From NCBI GenBank assembly GCA_947632275.1, contig CANROR010000003.1, positions 1 through 34,845 of the forward strand: a stretch of DNA of 34,845 nt. Reading direction: 5' to 3'. Within the stretch, counting starts at the first letter, position 1; every line of letters begins with the position of its first letter. The stretch comes from an uncultured Bacilli bacterium (GTDB taxonomy: Bacteria; Bacillota_I; Bacilli_A; RF39; UBA660). This document shows, piece by piece, positions 22,794 to 32,099 of this stretch. The notes beneath the pieces were generated by a model that was given only the letters and a program-made list of their open reading frames with translations, had not been told where the DNA came from and searched no databases. The position numbers and the translations under genes are program-made.

Positions 22794-23573
22794 ATGAAAA
22801 AGACGAAAAAAGATGTAATGATTAAAGTTGATAATGTTTCTATGCGATTCAATTTAGGAATTGATAAAGGATTTTCTTTAAAGCAAGGCTTTGTTAATAT
22901 GTTAGATCCTAAAAAAAGAAAAGCCCAAAAAGAAGCTAAAGATAAAAATGAATTTTGGGCTTTAAAAGATGTAAGCTTCGAAGTAAATCGCGGTGAAGTC
23001 ATTGGTTTTATCGGTTCCAATGGGGCAGGAAAATCAACCCTTTTAAAAGTAGTTGCGGGCGTTATGAAACCTACCAAAGGGAAAGTGGAAGCGTATGGTA
23101 ATATTTGCCCTATGATTGAACTGGGGGCCGGTTTTGATTCACAACTTACGGCTCGGGAAAATATTTATTTAAATGGAGCAGTTTTAGGTTATCCTAAAGA
23201 ATTAATTGAGGCTAAATTTCAAGAAATTGTTGATTTTTCCGAATTACATGACTTTTTAGATGTCCCTGTCCAAAACTTTTCTTCTGGGATGGTGGCAAGA
23301 TTAGCTTTTAGTATTGCTACCATTGTCGAACCCGAAATTTTAATTGTTGATGAAATTTTAGCAGTAGGTGACATGGCTTTTCAAAAAAAGAGTTTAAATA
23401 AAATGATGAGTATGATAAAAGGCGGAACAACAGTCCTATACGTTTCTCATTCAATTGATCAAGTAAAAAGCTTATGCGATAAAGCCGTATGGTTAGAACA
23501 TGGGGTTGTTCAAGATGCTGGTGATTGCGAAAAAATTTGTAAAAAATATGAGGATTTTGTTAATAATAGATAG
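22794..23573 (+). CDS. Polysaccharide/teichoic acid ABC exporter, ATPase
   Basis: A 259-residue ATP-binding partner of the permease upstream, of the TagH/Wzt type. Walker A GSNGAGKST (K80), signature NFSSGMVARL (SSG at 163-165), Walker B EILIVDEILAVGD (D186, E187), and the switch His in YVSHS. The N-terminal 35-55 has the charged insert (DPKKRKAQKEAKDKNEFWAL) characteristic of this subfamily. It has no C-terminal extension such as the sugar-binding domain of Wzt from O9a, so export need not depend on a chain cap. AGGTGAT precedes the ATG. Confidence 0.93.
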   Translation: MKKTKKDVMIKVDNVSMRFNLGIDKGFSLKQGFVNMLDPKKRKAQKEAKDKNEFWALKDVSFEVNRGEVIGFIGSNGAGKSTLLKVVAGVMKPTKGKVEAYGNICPMIELGAGFDSQLTARENIYLNGAVLGYPKELIEAKFQEIVDFSELHDFLDVPVQNFSSGMVARLAFSIATIVEPEILIVDEILAVGDMAFQKKSLNKMMSMIKGGTTVLYVSHSIDQVKSLCDKAVWLEHGVVQDAGDCEKICKKYEDFVNNR

Positions 23574-23584
23574 GTTGTGAAGAA

Positions 23585-24649
23585 TTGAAAAAAATAATTT
23601 TCTTTAGCAAAAATATGCAAATTGGCGGAATGGAAAAAGCCTTATTAAATTTACTTAATGCTTTAGTAAATTATTTTGATGTTACCTTAGTTTTGGAAGA
23701 AAATAAAGGCGAATTATTACCATATTTAAATAAAAAAATTCATGTTCAAGAGTATAGACTATCATATTCTAAATTTTTGTTATGGAAAAAAGGTTATAAC
23801 TATCTTAAAAGAAAAATTTGGACCTTAAAAAATAAAAACAAATATGATTTTGCGTGTAATTATGCTACGTATTCTATTATTGGTTCGTATCAAGCTTTAC
23901 AAGCATCACGAAATAATATGTTATACGTTCATAGTGATTACTATAATGTTTATAATAAAGATAAAACATTAATTAAAAATTTTTTTAATAGTGTTAAAAT
24001 GGAAGAGTTTAAAACTGTTGCTTTTGTTTCCAATGAAGCTCGGGATAATATATTAAAAATATATCCGCATAAAAAAAATAATTTTGTAGTGATTAATAAT
24101 TTATTTGATTATAAAACTTTAAAGAAAACTAATAAAATAGTAAAAAATAAAAAGAAGACCTTTTTATTTTTGGGAAGATTTGAAGAAGAATCGAAAAAAA
24201 TTTACCGATTGCTTGATGCTTTAAAAATTTGCTTACGGGCAAATTGTGATTATGAATTATGGCTAGTCGGTAGTGGCAAAGATAAAAAAAATTATCAAGA
24301 TTATGTGATAGAAAATAAGTTAGAGGCTAATGTTAAATTTTTTGATGCAACTATAAATATTTCTCCTTTTTTAGAAAAATGTGATATACTGGTACTTGGT
24401 TCGGAATACGAAGGATTTCCGGTTGTCTATCTTGAGGCATTATACTTTAATAAAAAAATTCTTACAACTGTAAAGGTAAGTGATGATTACTTAGATATAA
24501 GTAATTATGCTTTGGTTGTTGCCAAAAATGCTAAAGCTATTGCCAAAGGTATGCAAAGTATAAAGAAAAATAATTGCAATTATGCGATAGATTTTGCTAA
24601 ATACAACAAAAGTATTTTAGAAAAACTAAAAACAATTATTTATAATTAA
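23585..24649 (+). CDS. GT4-family glycosyltransferase
   Basis: A 354-residue GT-B enzyme. The N-terminal IGGMEKALLNLLNAL is the acceptor-domain start of GT4 enzymes; the C-terminal half has FLFLGRFEEESKKIYRLLDAL, ELWLVGSGKDKKNYQDYV, and the donor motif EYEGFPVVYLEAL (E-x7-E type). It starts with TTG at 23585, as the next in-frame ATG is ten codons inside the first beta-strand. It is close behind the ABC ATPase gene (11-base gap) and is followed after one base by the GT2 genes. Donor and acceptor sugars unknown. Confidence 0.85.
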   Translation: MKKIIFFSKNMQIGGMEKALLNLLNALVNYFDVTLVLEENKGELLPYLNKKIHVQEYRLSYSKFLLWKKGYNYLKRKIWTLKNKNKYDFACNYATYSIIGSYQALQASRNNMLYVHSDYYNVYNKDKTLIKNFFNSVKMEEFKTVAFVSNEARDNILKIYPHKKNNFVVINNLFDYKTLKKTNKIVKNKKKTFLFLGRFEEESKKIYRLLDALKICLRANCDYELWLVGSGKDKKNYQDYVIENKLEANVKFFDATINISPFLEKCDILVLGSEYEGFPVVYLEALYFNKKILTTVKVSDDYLDISNYALVVAKNAKAIAKGMQSIKKNNCNYAIDFAKYNKSILEKLKTIIYN

Positions 24650-24662
24650 AGTGGTGAGCGTT

Positions 24663-25853
24663 ATGAAAAATGAATTATTTACAATTATTCTATTATATTA
24701 CAAACAACCCAAACTGATTTATGAAGCTTTGGATTCCGTGTTAAAGCAAGACTATAAAAATATTGAGTTAATTATTACAGATGACGGATCAGCATTAAAT
24801 ACTACTAAAATAAAAAAATATATTGATAAAAATAACAGTGGTAATATAACAAATTTACGATTTGTAATAAACGAAAAAAATATTGGTACAGTTAAAACAT
24901 CTAATAAAGCTTTAAGAATTGCTAAAGGTAGTTATATTTTAATTTTTGCGGCCGATGATGCTCTTTATAGTAAAACTGTTATTTCTAATTTTGTTTCTAA
25001 TTTTAAAAATAACTCTAACGATTTTATCCTTACTGCTCAAGCTATAATGTATAATCAAACATTAACGAAATCTTATGGCAAATATGTTAACGTTAAAAAA
25101 GCTTATCATAATAATTATTTAAGCGCAAAAAATCAATACCTGGCGATGTGTGATAATTGTATTTATGGAGCCGGGGCTACCGCATATCGTAAAGAAGTTT
25201 TTGAAAATCTTAATTATTTCAATGAAGATTACTTTTTAGTGGAGGATTGGAGCTTTTGGTTAAGAGCAACGAGATGTGGATATAAGATTAAGTTTATTAA
25301 TTTTATTGCGTTAAAGCATCGTGATGGGGGTGTAAGTAAAAGTGAAAATCAGCACCGAAAAAAATCAATGACGGTTTGTCGTTACTATTATGATTTGGCT
25401 TTAATAAATGTAAATGAAATTTTACCGTATTTAAATCATTTTCATATAATAAGAAATATAAATGTATTAAAAAAATATAATAGCATTATATATTTTTTAA
25501 ATTGTAATGTGAAAGATATGGTAACGTCTAAAATTTATTCTCGCAAATTATATTATCAAATTCCCGAATATTTTATATATAAAGTGTTAATAAAAATAAA
25601 AGCTTTAGTTTTAAAAATACTAAGAAAAATAAAAAGATTATTAATTATTTCACTAAAACTTATAAAAAAAATAATAAAAGGAATATTAAAAAATAGTATT
25701 TGGTTATTATTAAATTTTATAGTTCTAGCTATTAAAGATAATTATTTAAAAATATTTATTATTATTTTAAATTTTTATTTAAGTTTATTGATTAAATATT
25801 ATTTGCTAGCAATTGTATTTAATAAAAAAGTAGAGGTATTATATGAAAAATGA
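24663..25853 (+). CDS. GT2-family glycosyltransferase, copy A
   Basis: A 396-residue GT-A enzyme: MKNELFTIILLYYKQPK opening, NIELIITDDGS, the DxD-type FAADDAL, and a catalytic-base region EDWSFWLRATRCGYKIKF followed by KHRDGGVS. After about residue 305 it is very rich in Lys and Ile, then carries two hydrophobic segments, so it is likely tied to the membrane. I choose the ATG at 24663 because GGTGAG lies four bases before it and the neighbour copy begins with the same residues; an upstream GTG at 24651 has no support. It overlaps copy B by 11 bases. Confidence 0.85.
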   Translation: MKNELFTIILLYYKQPKLIYEALDSVLKQDYKNIELIITDDGSALNTTKIKKYIDKNNSGNITNLRFVINEKNIGTVKTSNKALRIAKGSYILIFAADDALYSKTVISNFVSNFKNNSNDFILTAQAIMYNQTLTKSYGKYVNVKKAYHNNYLSAKNQYLAMCDNCIYGAGATAYRKEVFENLNYFNEDYFLVEDWSFWLRATRCGYKIKFINFIALKHRDGGVSKSENQHRKKSMTVCRYYYDLALINVNEILPYLNHFHIIRNINVLKKYNSIIYFLNCNVKDMVTSKIYSRKLYYQIPEYFIYKVLIKIKALVLKILRKIKRLLIISLKLIKKIIKGILKNSIWLLLNFIVLAIKDNYLKIFIIILNFYLSLLIKYYLLAIVFNKKVEVLYEK

Positions 25854-26925
25854 ATTATTTACCATTATTATTACTAATTATAATCAAGAAAAATATATTT
25901 TTGATGCCATAAATTCTGTATTAGAACAAACTTATTCAAATATTGAGTTAATAATTACGGATGATTGTTCTAAAAAATTTGACCAAGCTAAAATCACTAG
26001 ATATATTGAAGAAAATTCTAATATTAATTTTGAATTTGTGGTTAATGAAGAAAACTTAGGGACAGTAAAAACTTTAAATAAAGCATTAAAAAGAGTTAAA
26101 GGAGAATTTTTTTTATTTTTTGCTGCGGATGATGAATTACAAAATAAAAATGTTGTTAATAACTTCATTAAGGCATTTAAAAAGAATAAGAATGACATAA
26201 TTTCATCGATTTGTCTTTTATGTGATAATAAAATGGAACAAATAATTGATAAATTTCCACATAAAAAAAATATTGAAAAATTTAATCAAAAATCGGCTTT
26301 GAAACAAAATAGAATGCTAAAATTAGGCCCAATCTTTGCTCCTGGAGCTACGGCATATAGATCGAATATTATGAAAAAAATTAATTATTTAGACGAAAAT
26401 TATTTTTTAATAGAAGACTGGCCGACATTTTTAAAATTGACTAGATTAAAAAATAAAATTTATATTGCTAATTTTATTAGCATGAAACATCGGGGTGGCG
26501 GTGTAAGCGAAGAAATGAAATTGGCTAAAGAAACGATTATAAAGATTTTAAAAGATACTGATCGAACATATCGTAAAGAAGTATTTATTTCTTTCAAAAA
26601 ATTAAGTTTAGAAGAAAAATTACAAATTTTAGATCGCTATCAAAGATTTAGTTACGCATATGGTTTTAAATATTGGCCAATTTATTTTAAATATTATTCA
26701 TTAATTTTTACTAATTTAGATGTATTATTACATAAATTATCTTATAGTAAAACAGTAGTTTTTAAAATATTTTTACCCATTGTTTCATGTATGTTAGCCG
26801 GAATTTTATTCTTATTATTAAATAATGTTTATATCTTGATATTTGGAAGCGTTTTAATTTATTTATTTTTAAGAGTTATAATTAGTCAAATTTTTTATAG
26901 GAGGATAAGAAATGAAAAAAAATAA
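25843..26925 (+). CDS. GT2-family glycosyltransferase, copy B
   Basis: A 360-residue paralogue of the gene before it: same start MKNELFTIIITNYNQEKY, NIELIITDDCS, LGTVKTLNKALKRVKG, FAADDEL, ENYFLIEDWPTFLKLTR and MKHRGGGVSEE. The last 60 residues form two membrane helices. The likeness over the catalytic half but different ends points to an old tandem duplication with split of donor or acceptor choice. AGAGG lies before the ATG, within the previous gene; the last 14 bases overlap the GT8 gene. Confidence 0.87.
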   Translation: MKNELFTIIITNYNQEKYIFDAINSVLEQTYSNIELIITDDCSKKFDQAKITRYIEENSNINFEFVVNEENLGTVKTLNKALKRVKGEFFLFFAADDELQNKNVVNNFIKAFKKNKNDIISSICLLCDNKMEQIIDKFPHKKNIEKFNQKSALKQNRMLKLGPIFAPGATAYRSNIMKKINYLDENYFLIEDWPTFLKLTRLKNKIYIANFISMKHRGGGVSEEMKLAKETIIKILKDTDRTYRKEVFISFKKLSLEEKLQILDRYQRFSYAYGFKYWPIYFKYYSLIFTNLDVLLHKLSYSKTVVFKIFLPIVSCMLAGILFLLLNNVYILIFGSVLIYLFLRVIISQIFYRRIRNEKK

Positions 26926-28003
26926 TCAAAAAATAATACCAATTATGTTTTGCTTTGATAAAAACTATGTTATTCCTGCATCGGTTGCTTTTTATTCTTT
27001 ATTAGAGCATGCCGATAAGACTTATTATTATAAATTTTATGTATTAAATAGTGATATATCAAAAGAACAACAAAAAAAATTAAAAGAAACTTTAAAAGAA
27101 TTTGAAAAAAATTATGACATTACGTATATTGATATGAAAAATAAATTTGAAGATGTTTGGGAAAATCTTAAATCTAAAGTTCATTTTTCTAAAGAAGTAT
27201 TGTATAAGTTGTTGATGTCTAGTATTTTTCCACAATATGATAAAATGATAGTTACTGATGTTGACGTAGTTTTTTTAGATGATATTTCGAAAAGTTATTT
27301 TGCTTTTGAACCTAATGAAGACTATTATGTAGCTGGAGTAAAATCAATTGGCGTTTTGAAGCAATTTAACACTGTTTATGACGGAAAATTTTCGCCGGAA
27401 ATGGTTAAAAAGTTAAGTAATGTTTGTGGCGGTTACTTGGTTTTTAATTTAAAGAAAATAAGAGAAGATAACATGGAAGAAAAATTTGTTAAATTTTTAA
27501 AAGAAAACGTTGATAATCTTATTTATTTGGAACAAGACGTTATAAATGCTTGTTGTTATGGCAAAATAAAATATTTACCGCTTAGCTATGTTACTTGCAC
27601 TTACATGTGGACTTTATATGGCTCTAAAGAAGAAATGGAAAGAGATGAAACATATTCATATAAAGAATTAACATATGCGATGAATCACCCAATTCAACTT
27701 CATTATGCTTCGACGGAAAAGCCTTGGAAATATGTGGATTGTGTAAAATCAGAAGTATGGTTTAGTTATATTGTTAAAACGGCATTTTTGCGCGACTTTC
27801 TTGAACAATTGCCGCATATGATAGTACTTCCAACAAAAGATGCTAATTCTAGCAATGGTGAAAATAATAATTCGAACGTAGTAAAACCTTCAAAAATAAA
27901 ACGGATTTTAAAATATATAAAAAATAATCCATTCTTTTTCTTAAAAAAGGAATTTTATCAAAAACTTATTAACAAAATAAAATGGAAACTAAGAAGAAAA
28001 TAA
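26912..28003 (+). CDS. GT8-family glycosyltransferase
   Basis: A 363-residue LgtC-like retaining enzyme that would transfer a hexose from a UDP-sugar. PIMFCFDKNYVIPASVAFYS is the nucleotide-binding start; TDVDVVFLDD holds the DxD metal site (D116, D118); CGGYLVFNLKK and LEQDVINACCYGKIKYLPL continue the pattern, and PIQLHYASTEKPWKY holds the metal-binding His. The C-terminal 60 residues are strongly basic, as in membrane-surface glycosyltransferases. GGAGG is seven bases before the ATG. The 52-base gap after it holds an extended -10 (TGT-TATACT, 28024-28032) for the next gene. Confidence 0.9.
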   Translation: MKKNNQKIIPIMFCFDKNYVIPASVAFYSLLEHADKTYYYKFYVLNSDISKEQQKKLKETLKEFEKNYDITYIDMKNKFEDVWENLKSKVHFSKEVLYKLLMSSIFPQYDKMIVTDVDVVFLDDISKSYFAFEPNEDYYVAGVKSIGVLKQFNTVYDGKFSPEMVKKLSNVCGGYLVFNLKKIREDNMEEKFVKFLKENVDNLIYLEQDVINACCYGKIKYLPLSYVTCTYMWTLYGSKEEMERDETYSYKELTYAMNHPIQLHYASTEKPWKYVDCVKSEVWFSYIVKTAFLRDFLEQLPHMIVLPTKDANSSNGENNNSNVVKPSKIKRILKYIKNNPFFFLKKEFYQKLINKIKWKLRRK

Positions 28004-28055
28004 TATACTTTTTAGTTTTTTTTTGTTATACTTTTATTAGATAGTGGAGGTTATA

Positions 28056-29006
28056 ATGCTTAAGAATTGCAAATTAGTAGAATTTCATAATTTTAAAGAC
28101 GATCGCGGAAATTTGGTAGCTATTGAAAATCCCAAAAACTTAGATTTTCCTATTAATAGAATCTATTATATATATGGTGTAGACAGTGATGCAGAAAGAG
28201 GATTTCATTCTCACAAAATATTACATCAAGTTTTAATAGTTGTATCGGGAAGTGTTAAAATTAGAATTAGTACTAATAACGAAGAAGAAACTGTACTTTT
28301 GGATGACCCATCTAAAGGATTATATATTGGGCCAATGATCTGGCGAGAAATGTATGATTTTTCCAAAGATGCAGTGCTTTTAGTTTTAGCTAGCGAAAAA
28401 TATGACGAAAGTGACTATATTCGCGATAAGGATGAATATTTAAAATTAGCCAGTGAATATTTTTCTAATAATGATAAAGATATAGTAATGCATAGTAAAA
28501 ATTTTAAAATGAAATACGTAACATTAGGCGATGCAGATTTTATTTTGAAACTTCGAACTAATGAAACACTTGGTCAGTATATATCACCAACTGATAATTC
28601 ATTATATAAACAAATTAGTTGGTTAAATGAGTATAAAAAAAGAGAGCGTGAAAAAAAAGAATTTTATTTTAAAACTTATAACGATAATGAAGATATTGGC
28701 TTTTTTAGATTATATAATATAGATTATAATAAAAAAGAATTAACATTTGGTAGCTTTATCTTTAAAGAAAACAAACCTAAATATGCAGCAATTGAATCTA
28801 TAATCGTAGCCATGGAAATTGCTTTTAAAAAATTGCAAGTGCAAAAAGTATATTTAGATGTAAGAGTTAAAAATATTAAAGCTAAAAATTTTTATAATCG
28901 TTTTGGTTTTCAAAAAATAAACGAAGATGATTTAAATGAATATTATGAACTAACTAAAGATGAATATGACAAATTATATGAAGAAAAATATAAAGAATTT
29001 TTATAG
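28056..29006 (+). CDS. dTDP-hexose 3,4-ketoisomerase fused to a GNAT acetyltransferase
   Basis: A 316-residue two-domain enzyme. Residues 1-135 are a cupin of the FdtA/QdtA (WxcM-like) family: DRGNLVAIE, FPINRIYYIYGV, RGFHSHKILHQVLIVVSGSV and the strand GPMIWREMYDFS. FdtA/QdtA shift the keto group of dTDP-4-keto-6-deoxyglucose from C4 to C3. Residues about 150-310 are a RimJ/RimL-like GNAT domain: YVTLGDADFILKLRTNE, then AAIESIIVAMEIAFKK and KAKNFYNRFGFQKI. The ATG at 28056 is five bases after GGAGG; an in-frame GTG at 28044 sits on the ribosome site itself. The aminotransferase follows 12 bases later, then rmlA and rmlB, so all steps to a dTDP-3-amino-3,6-dideoxyhexose are present. Fuc3N or Qui3N cannot be separated by eye. 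Confidence 0.87.
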   Translation: MLKNCKLVEFHNFKDDRGNLVAIENPKNLDFPINRIYYIYGVDSDAERGFHSHKILHQVLIVVSGSVKIRISTNNEEETVLLDDPSKGLYIGPMIWREMYDFSKDAVLLVLASEKYDESDYIRDKDEYLKLASEYFSNNDKDIVMHSKNFKMKYVTLGDADFILKLRTNETLGQYISPTDNSLYKQISWLNEYKKREREKKEFYFKTYNDNEDIGFFRLYNIDYNKKELTFGSFIFKENKPKYAAIESIIVAMEIAFKKLQVQKVYLDVRVKNIKAKNFYNRFGFQKINEDDLNEYYELTKDEYDKLYEEKYKEFL

Positions 29007-29018
29007 GAGGAAGGAAAA

Positions 29019-30104
29019 ATGAAAATACCATTTGCGACAGTTGTGCCAATGCACAAAGAAATCGAAGAAGAATTAAAGGGGGCAATTAATAAGGTTATCG
29101 ATGATGGCCTATTTATTGGTGGTGATCCAGTAAAGAAATTTGAAGAAGATTTTGCTCAATATTTAGGAGTAAACTATTGTGTCGGTGTAGGGAATGGACT
29201 TGAAGGTATTCTTTTAGCTCTTGAAGCTATGGGAGTTCAAGCTGGTGATGAAGTAATTGTGCCATCACATACATTTATTGCTACTACACTTCCTATTTCG
29301 AGATTAGGGGCTAAAATCGTTTTTGTGGAACCTGATGAATTTTATACGATTGATGTTAATAAAATAGAAGAAAAAATCACGGACAAAACGAAAGCCATAA
29401 TTGTAGTTCATTTATATGGTCAATGTGCTAATATGGAACCAATAATGGAAATAGCGCATCGGCATAATATAAAAGTATTAGAAGATGCGGCTCAAGCTCA
29501 TGGGGCAACTTATAAAGGCAGAAAAGCAGGTTCTTTAGGAGATGTCGCCGAATTTAGTTTTTATCCGGGCAAAAATTTAGGTTGCTTAGGTGATGGTGGT
29601 TGTGTTGTTACCAATGATCAAGAAATTGCCGATAAAGTAAGAGCTTTGGGAAATTATGGTTCTTTTATCAAATATAAACATATTTATAAAGGCTATAATT
29701 CCAGATTAGATACCATGCAAGCGGCGGCTTTGGATGTAAAATTAAAATATCTAGATAAATGGAATAAAAGAAGACAAGAAGTGGCGACAAGATATATAAA
29801 TGAAATTAAAAATCCTAAGGTTATTTTACCAAAAGTAAGAGAAGACAATACGCATGTATGGCATGTTTTTGTTGTAAGAGTAGAAAATAGAGAAGAATTT
29901 ATGAAATATTTAGAAGATAAAGGTATTCAAACATTGATTCATTATCCAACGGCTATTCATAAACAAGAAGCATATAAGGAATTAAATAATGAAGTTTATC
30001 CTTTAGCTGAAAAATATGCCAAAGAAGTTGTTAGCTTGCCAATGTATTATGGCTTAACAGAAGAAGAGGTAAGTTACGTTATTGATGCCATTAATAATTA
30101 TTAG
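29019..30104 (+). CDS. DegT/DnrJ/EryC1/StrS sugar aminotransferase
   Basis: A 361-residue PLP enzyme that would aminate the 3-keto sugar made by the ketoisomerase (FdtB/QdtB role). Visible motifs: GGDPVKKFEEDFAQYLG, GVGNGLEGILLAL for the phosphate loop, LEDAAQAHGA (D156), FSFYPGKNLGCLGDGG with the PLP lysine K185, and NSRLDTMQAA. Length is standard. AGGAGGAAGG lies right before the ATG. Next to a 3,4-ketoisomerase, a 3-aminotransferase is the best reading; use on a 4-keto sugar is less likely. Confidence 0.92.
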   Translation: MKIPFATVVPMHKEIEEELKGAINKVIDDGLFIGGDPVKKFEEDFAQYLGVNYCVGVGNGLEGILLALEAMGVQAGDEVIVPSHTFIATTLPISRLGAKIVFVEPDEFYTIDVNKIEEKITDKTKAIIVVHLYGQCANMEPIMEIAHRHNIKVLEDAAQAHGATYKGRKAGSLGDVAEFSFYPGKNLGCLGDGGCVVTNDQEIADKVRALGNYGSFIKYKHIYKGYNSRLDTMQAAALDVKLKYLDKWNKRRQEVATRYINEIKNPKVILPKVREDNTHVWHVFVVRVENREEFMKYLEDKGIQTLIHYPTAIHKQEAYKELNNEVYPLAEKYAKEVVSLPMYYGLTEEEVSYVIDAINNY

Positions 30105-30119
30105 GAGGTTTTAAGGTTT

Positions 30120-30992
30120 ATGAAAGGAATTATTCTTGCCGGTGGTAAAGGAACAAGACTTTATCCGATGACGAAAGTTGTTTCCAAGCAACTTTTACCG
30201 CTTTATGATAAACCCATGATTTATTATCCCTTATCAATTTTAATGCTTGCGAGCATTCGGGATATTTTAATTATTTCCACTCCAAAAGATTTACCCCTTT
30301 ATATCGAACTTTTAGGTGATGGTTCTAATTATGGGATAAATTTAAGTTATAAAGTTCAAGAAGAACCAAAGGGTTTAGCGGAAGCATTTATTTTAGGAGA
30401 AGAATTCATTGGCAAAGATTCCGTTTGTTTAATTTTAGGTGATAATGTTTTCTATGGGCAAGGAATGACTAAACTTCTTCGCGAAGCCGAAAATAATAAT
30501 ACGGGAGCAACTATTTTTGGTTTTCCAGTTAAAAATCCTGAAGAATTTGGTGTAGTTAATTTTGATGAAAATAGAAACGTTACAAGTATTGAAGAAAAAC
30601 CGAAAAATCCTAAATCTAATTATGCCGTGCCTGGTTTATATTTTTATGATAATAATGTAGTTGAAATTGCCAAAAATATTAAACCATCGGCGCGTGGAGA
30701 ATTAGAAATTACTAGTGTAAATAATGAATATTTAAAACAAGGTAAATTAAAAGTTGAACTCATGAATAGAGGTATTGCATGGCTAGATACAGGAACAACT
30801 CATAATATGTTGAAAGCTGCCAGTTTTATTCAAGAAATTCAAGATATGCAAGGATTATATATTGCATCTTTAGAAGAAATTGCTTGGCGGCGAGGTTTTA
30901 TTGATGATGCTAAATTAAAGGAATTAGGTAACGATTTAATCCAAACGGATTATGGTAAATATTTATTATCTTTATTAGAAAGGAAAGATTGA
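30120..30992 (+). CDS. rmlA: Glucose-1-phosphate thymidylyltransferase
   Basis: A 290-residue enzyme forming dTDP-glucose from dTTP and glucose-1-phosphate, the entry to dTDP-deoxysugars. The nucleotide loop AGGKGTRLYPMT (7-18), SKQLLPLYDKPMIYYPLS, LGDNVFYG with D108, EEKPKNPKSNYAVPGLYFYD and the C-terminal WLDTGTTHNML are complete. GGAGG lies a little far (about ten bases) before the ATG, with AAGG closer. It ends two bases before the rmlB start. Confidence 0.96.
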   Translation: MKGIILAGGKGTRLYPMTKVVSKQLLPLYDKPMIYYPLSILMLASIRDILIISTPKDLPLYIELLGDGSNYGINLSYKVQEEPKGLAEAFILGEEFIGKDSVCLILGDNVFYGQGMTKLLREAENNNTGATIFGFPVKNPEEFGVVNFDENRNVTSIEEKPKNPKSNYAVPGLYFYDNNVVEIAKNIKPSARGELEITSVNNEYLKQGKLKVELMNRGIAWLDTGTTHNMLKAASFIQEIQDMQGLYIASLEEIAWRRGFIDDAKLKELGNDLIQTDYGKYLLSLLERKD

Positions 30993-30994
30993 AA

Positions 30995-31999
30995 ATGAAA
31001 TTTTTAGTTACTGGTGGGGCTGGGTTTATTGGTTCAAATTATTTACATTATGTTGTAAATAAATATCCGGAAGATTATTTTGTTTGTTTAGATGCTTTAA
31101 CTTATGCCGGAAATTACAATAATATTAAAAGTTTAGAAGGAAAAGAAAATTATAAATTTGTTAAAGGTGATATTCGCGATAACAAATTTATTGATCAACT
31201 TTTTAATGACGAAAAATTTGATATTGTAATTAATTTTGCGGCCGAATCGCATGTGGATAATTCAATCAAGAATCCTAATCTTTTTGCGGATACCAATGTG
31301 TTAGGAACAATGACTTTGCTTAATGCATCTAAAAAATATAATGTTAAAAGATATCATCAAGTATCAACTGACGAAGTATATGGTGACCTGCCTTTAGATC
31401 GCCCGGATTTAAAATTTAAAGAAACCACCCCAATTCATACATCAAGCCCTTATTCGGCATCAAAAGCCGGAGCTGATTTACAAGTTTTAGCGTATGCTCG
31501 AACTTTTGGCATACCTGTTACTATTTCAAGATGCTCCAATAACTATGGCCCTTATCAATTTCCAGAAAAATTAATTCCAGTTGTTATATCCAAAGCTTTA
31601 AATAATGAAGCTATTCCGGTTTACGGTAAAGGCGAAAATGTTCGGGATTGGATTCATGTTCATGATCACAATGTGGGCGTTGATTTAATTGTCCGAAATG
31701 GTCGAGTAGGTGAAATATATAACTTAGGAGGCCATTCAGAAAAATCAAATTTAGATGTTGTTAAAACAATTTTAAAACATTTAGAAAAAGATGAATCTTT
31801 AATTAGTTTTGTAACAGATCGACCTGGTCATGATTTAAGATATGCGATTGATTCCACGAAAGTTGAAGAAGAACTAGGTTGGACGCGTACTTATAATTTT
31901 GATGAAGGTATCAAAGAAACCATTGATTGGTATGTTAATAATCAAGAATGGATTGAAGAAATAAAAACAGGAAAATATAAGGAAGCATATAAAGGATAA
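30995..31999 (+). CDS. rmlB: dTDP-glucose 4,6-dehydratase
   Basis: A 334-residue SDR enzyme making dTDP-4-keto-6-deoxyglucose, the substrate of the ketoisomerase. NAD loop GGAGFIGSNY (7-16), catalytic STDEVYGD (T125, D126, E127), YSASK (Y153, K157), RCSNNYGPYQFPEKLIP and RPGHDLRYAID are all present. I choose the ATG at 30995, spaced correctly after AAGGAAAG; a TTG two codons earlier overlaps the rmlA stop. rmlC and rmlD do not follow. It is the last gene before a strong terminator. Confidence 0.96.
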   Translation: MKFLVTGGAGFIGSNYLHYVVNKYPEDYFVCLDALTYAGNYNNIKSLEGKENYKFVKGDIRDNKFIDQLFNDEKFDIVINFAAESHVDNSIKNPNLFADTNVLGTMTLLNASKKYNVKRYHQVSTDEVYGDLPLDRPDLKFKETTPIHTSSPYSASKAGADLQVLAYARTFGIPVTISRCSNNYGPYQFPEKLIPVVISKALNNEAIPVYGKGENVRDWIHVHDHNVGVDLIVRNGRVGEIYNLGGHSEKSNLDVVKTILKHLEKDESLISFVTDRPGHDLRYAIDSTKVEEELGWTRTYNFDEGIKETIDWYVNNQEWIEEIKTGKYKEAYKG

Positions 32000-32016
32000 A
32001 ATTGGTTAAAACTATA

Positions 32017-32050
32017 AATAATATGAATTAAAATTCATATTATTTTTTTT
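32017..32050 (+). terminator. Terminator of the dTDP-sugar operon
   Basis: AATAATATGAAT (32017-32028) pairs with ATTCATATTATT (32033-32044) over a TAAA loop, followed by a run of Ts to 32050. Confidence 0.85.
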
Positions 32051-32099
32051 GTATTTTAGAAAAATAAAAATTTTTAAAATACAAAATTTTGAATTAGTC

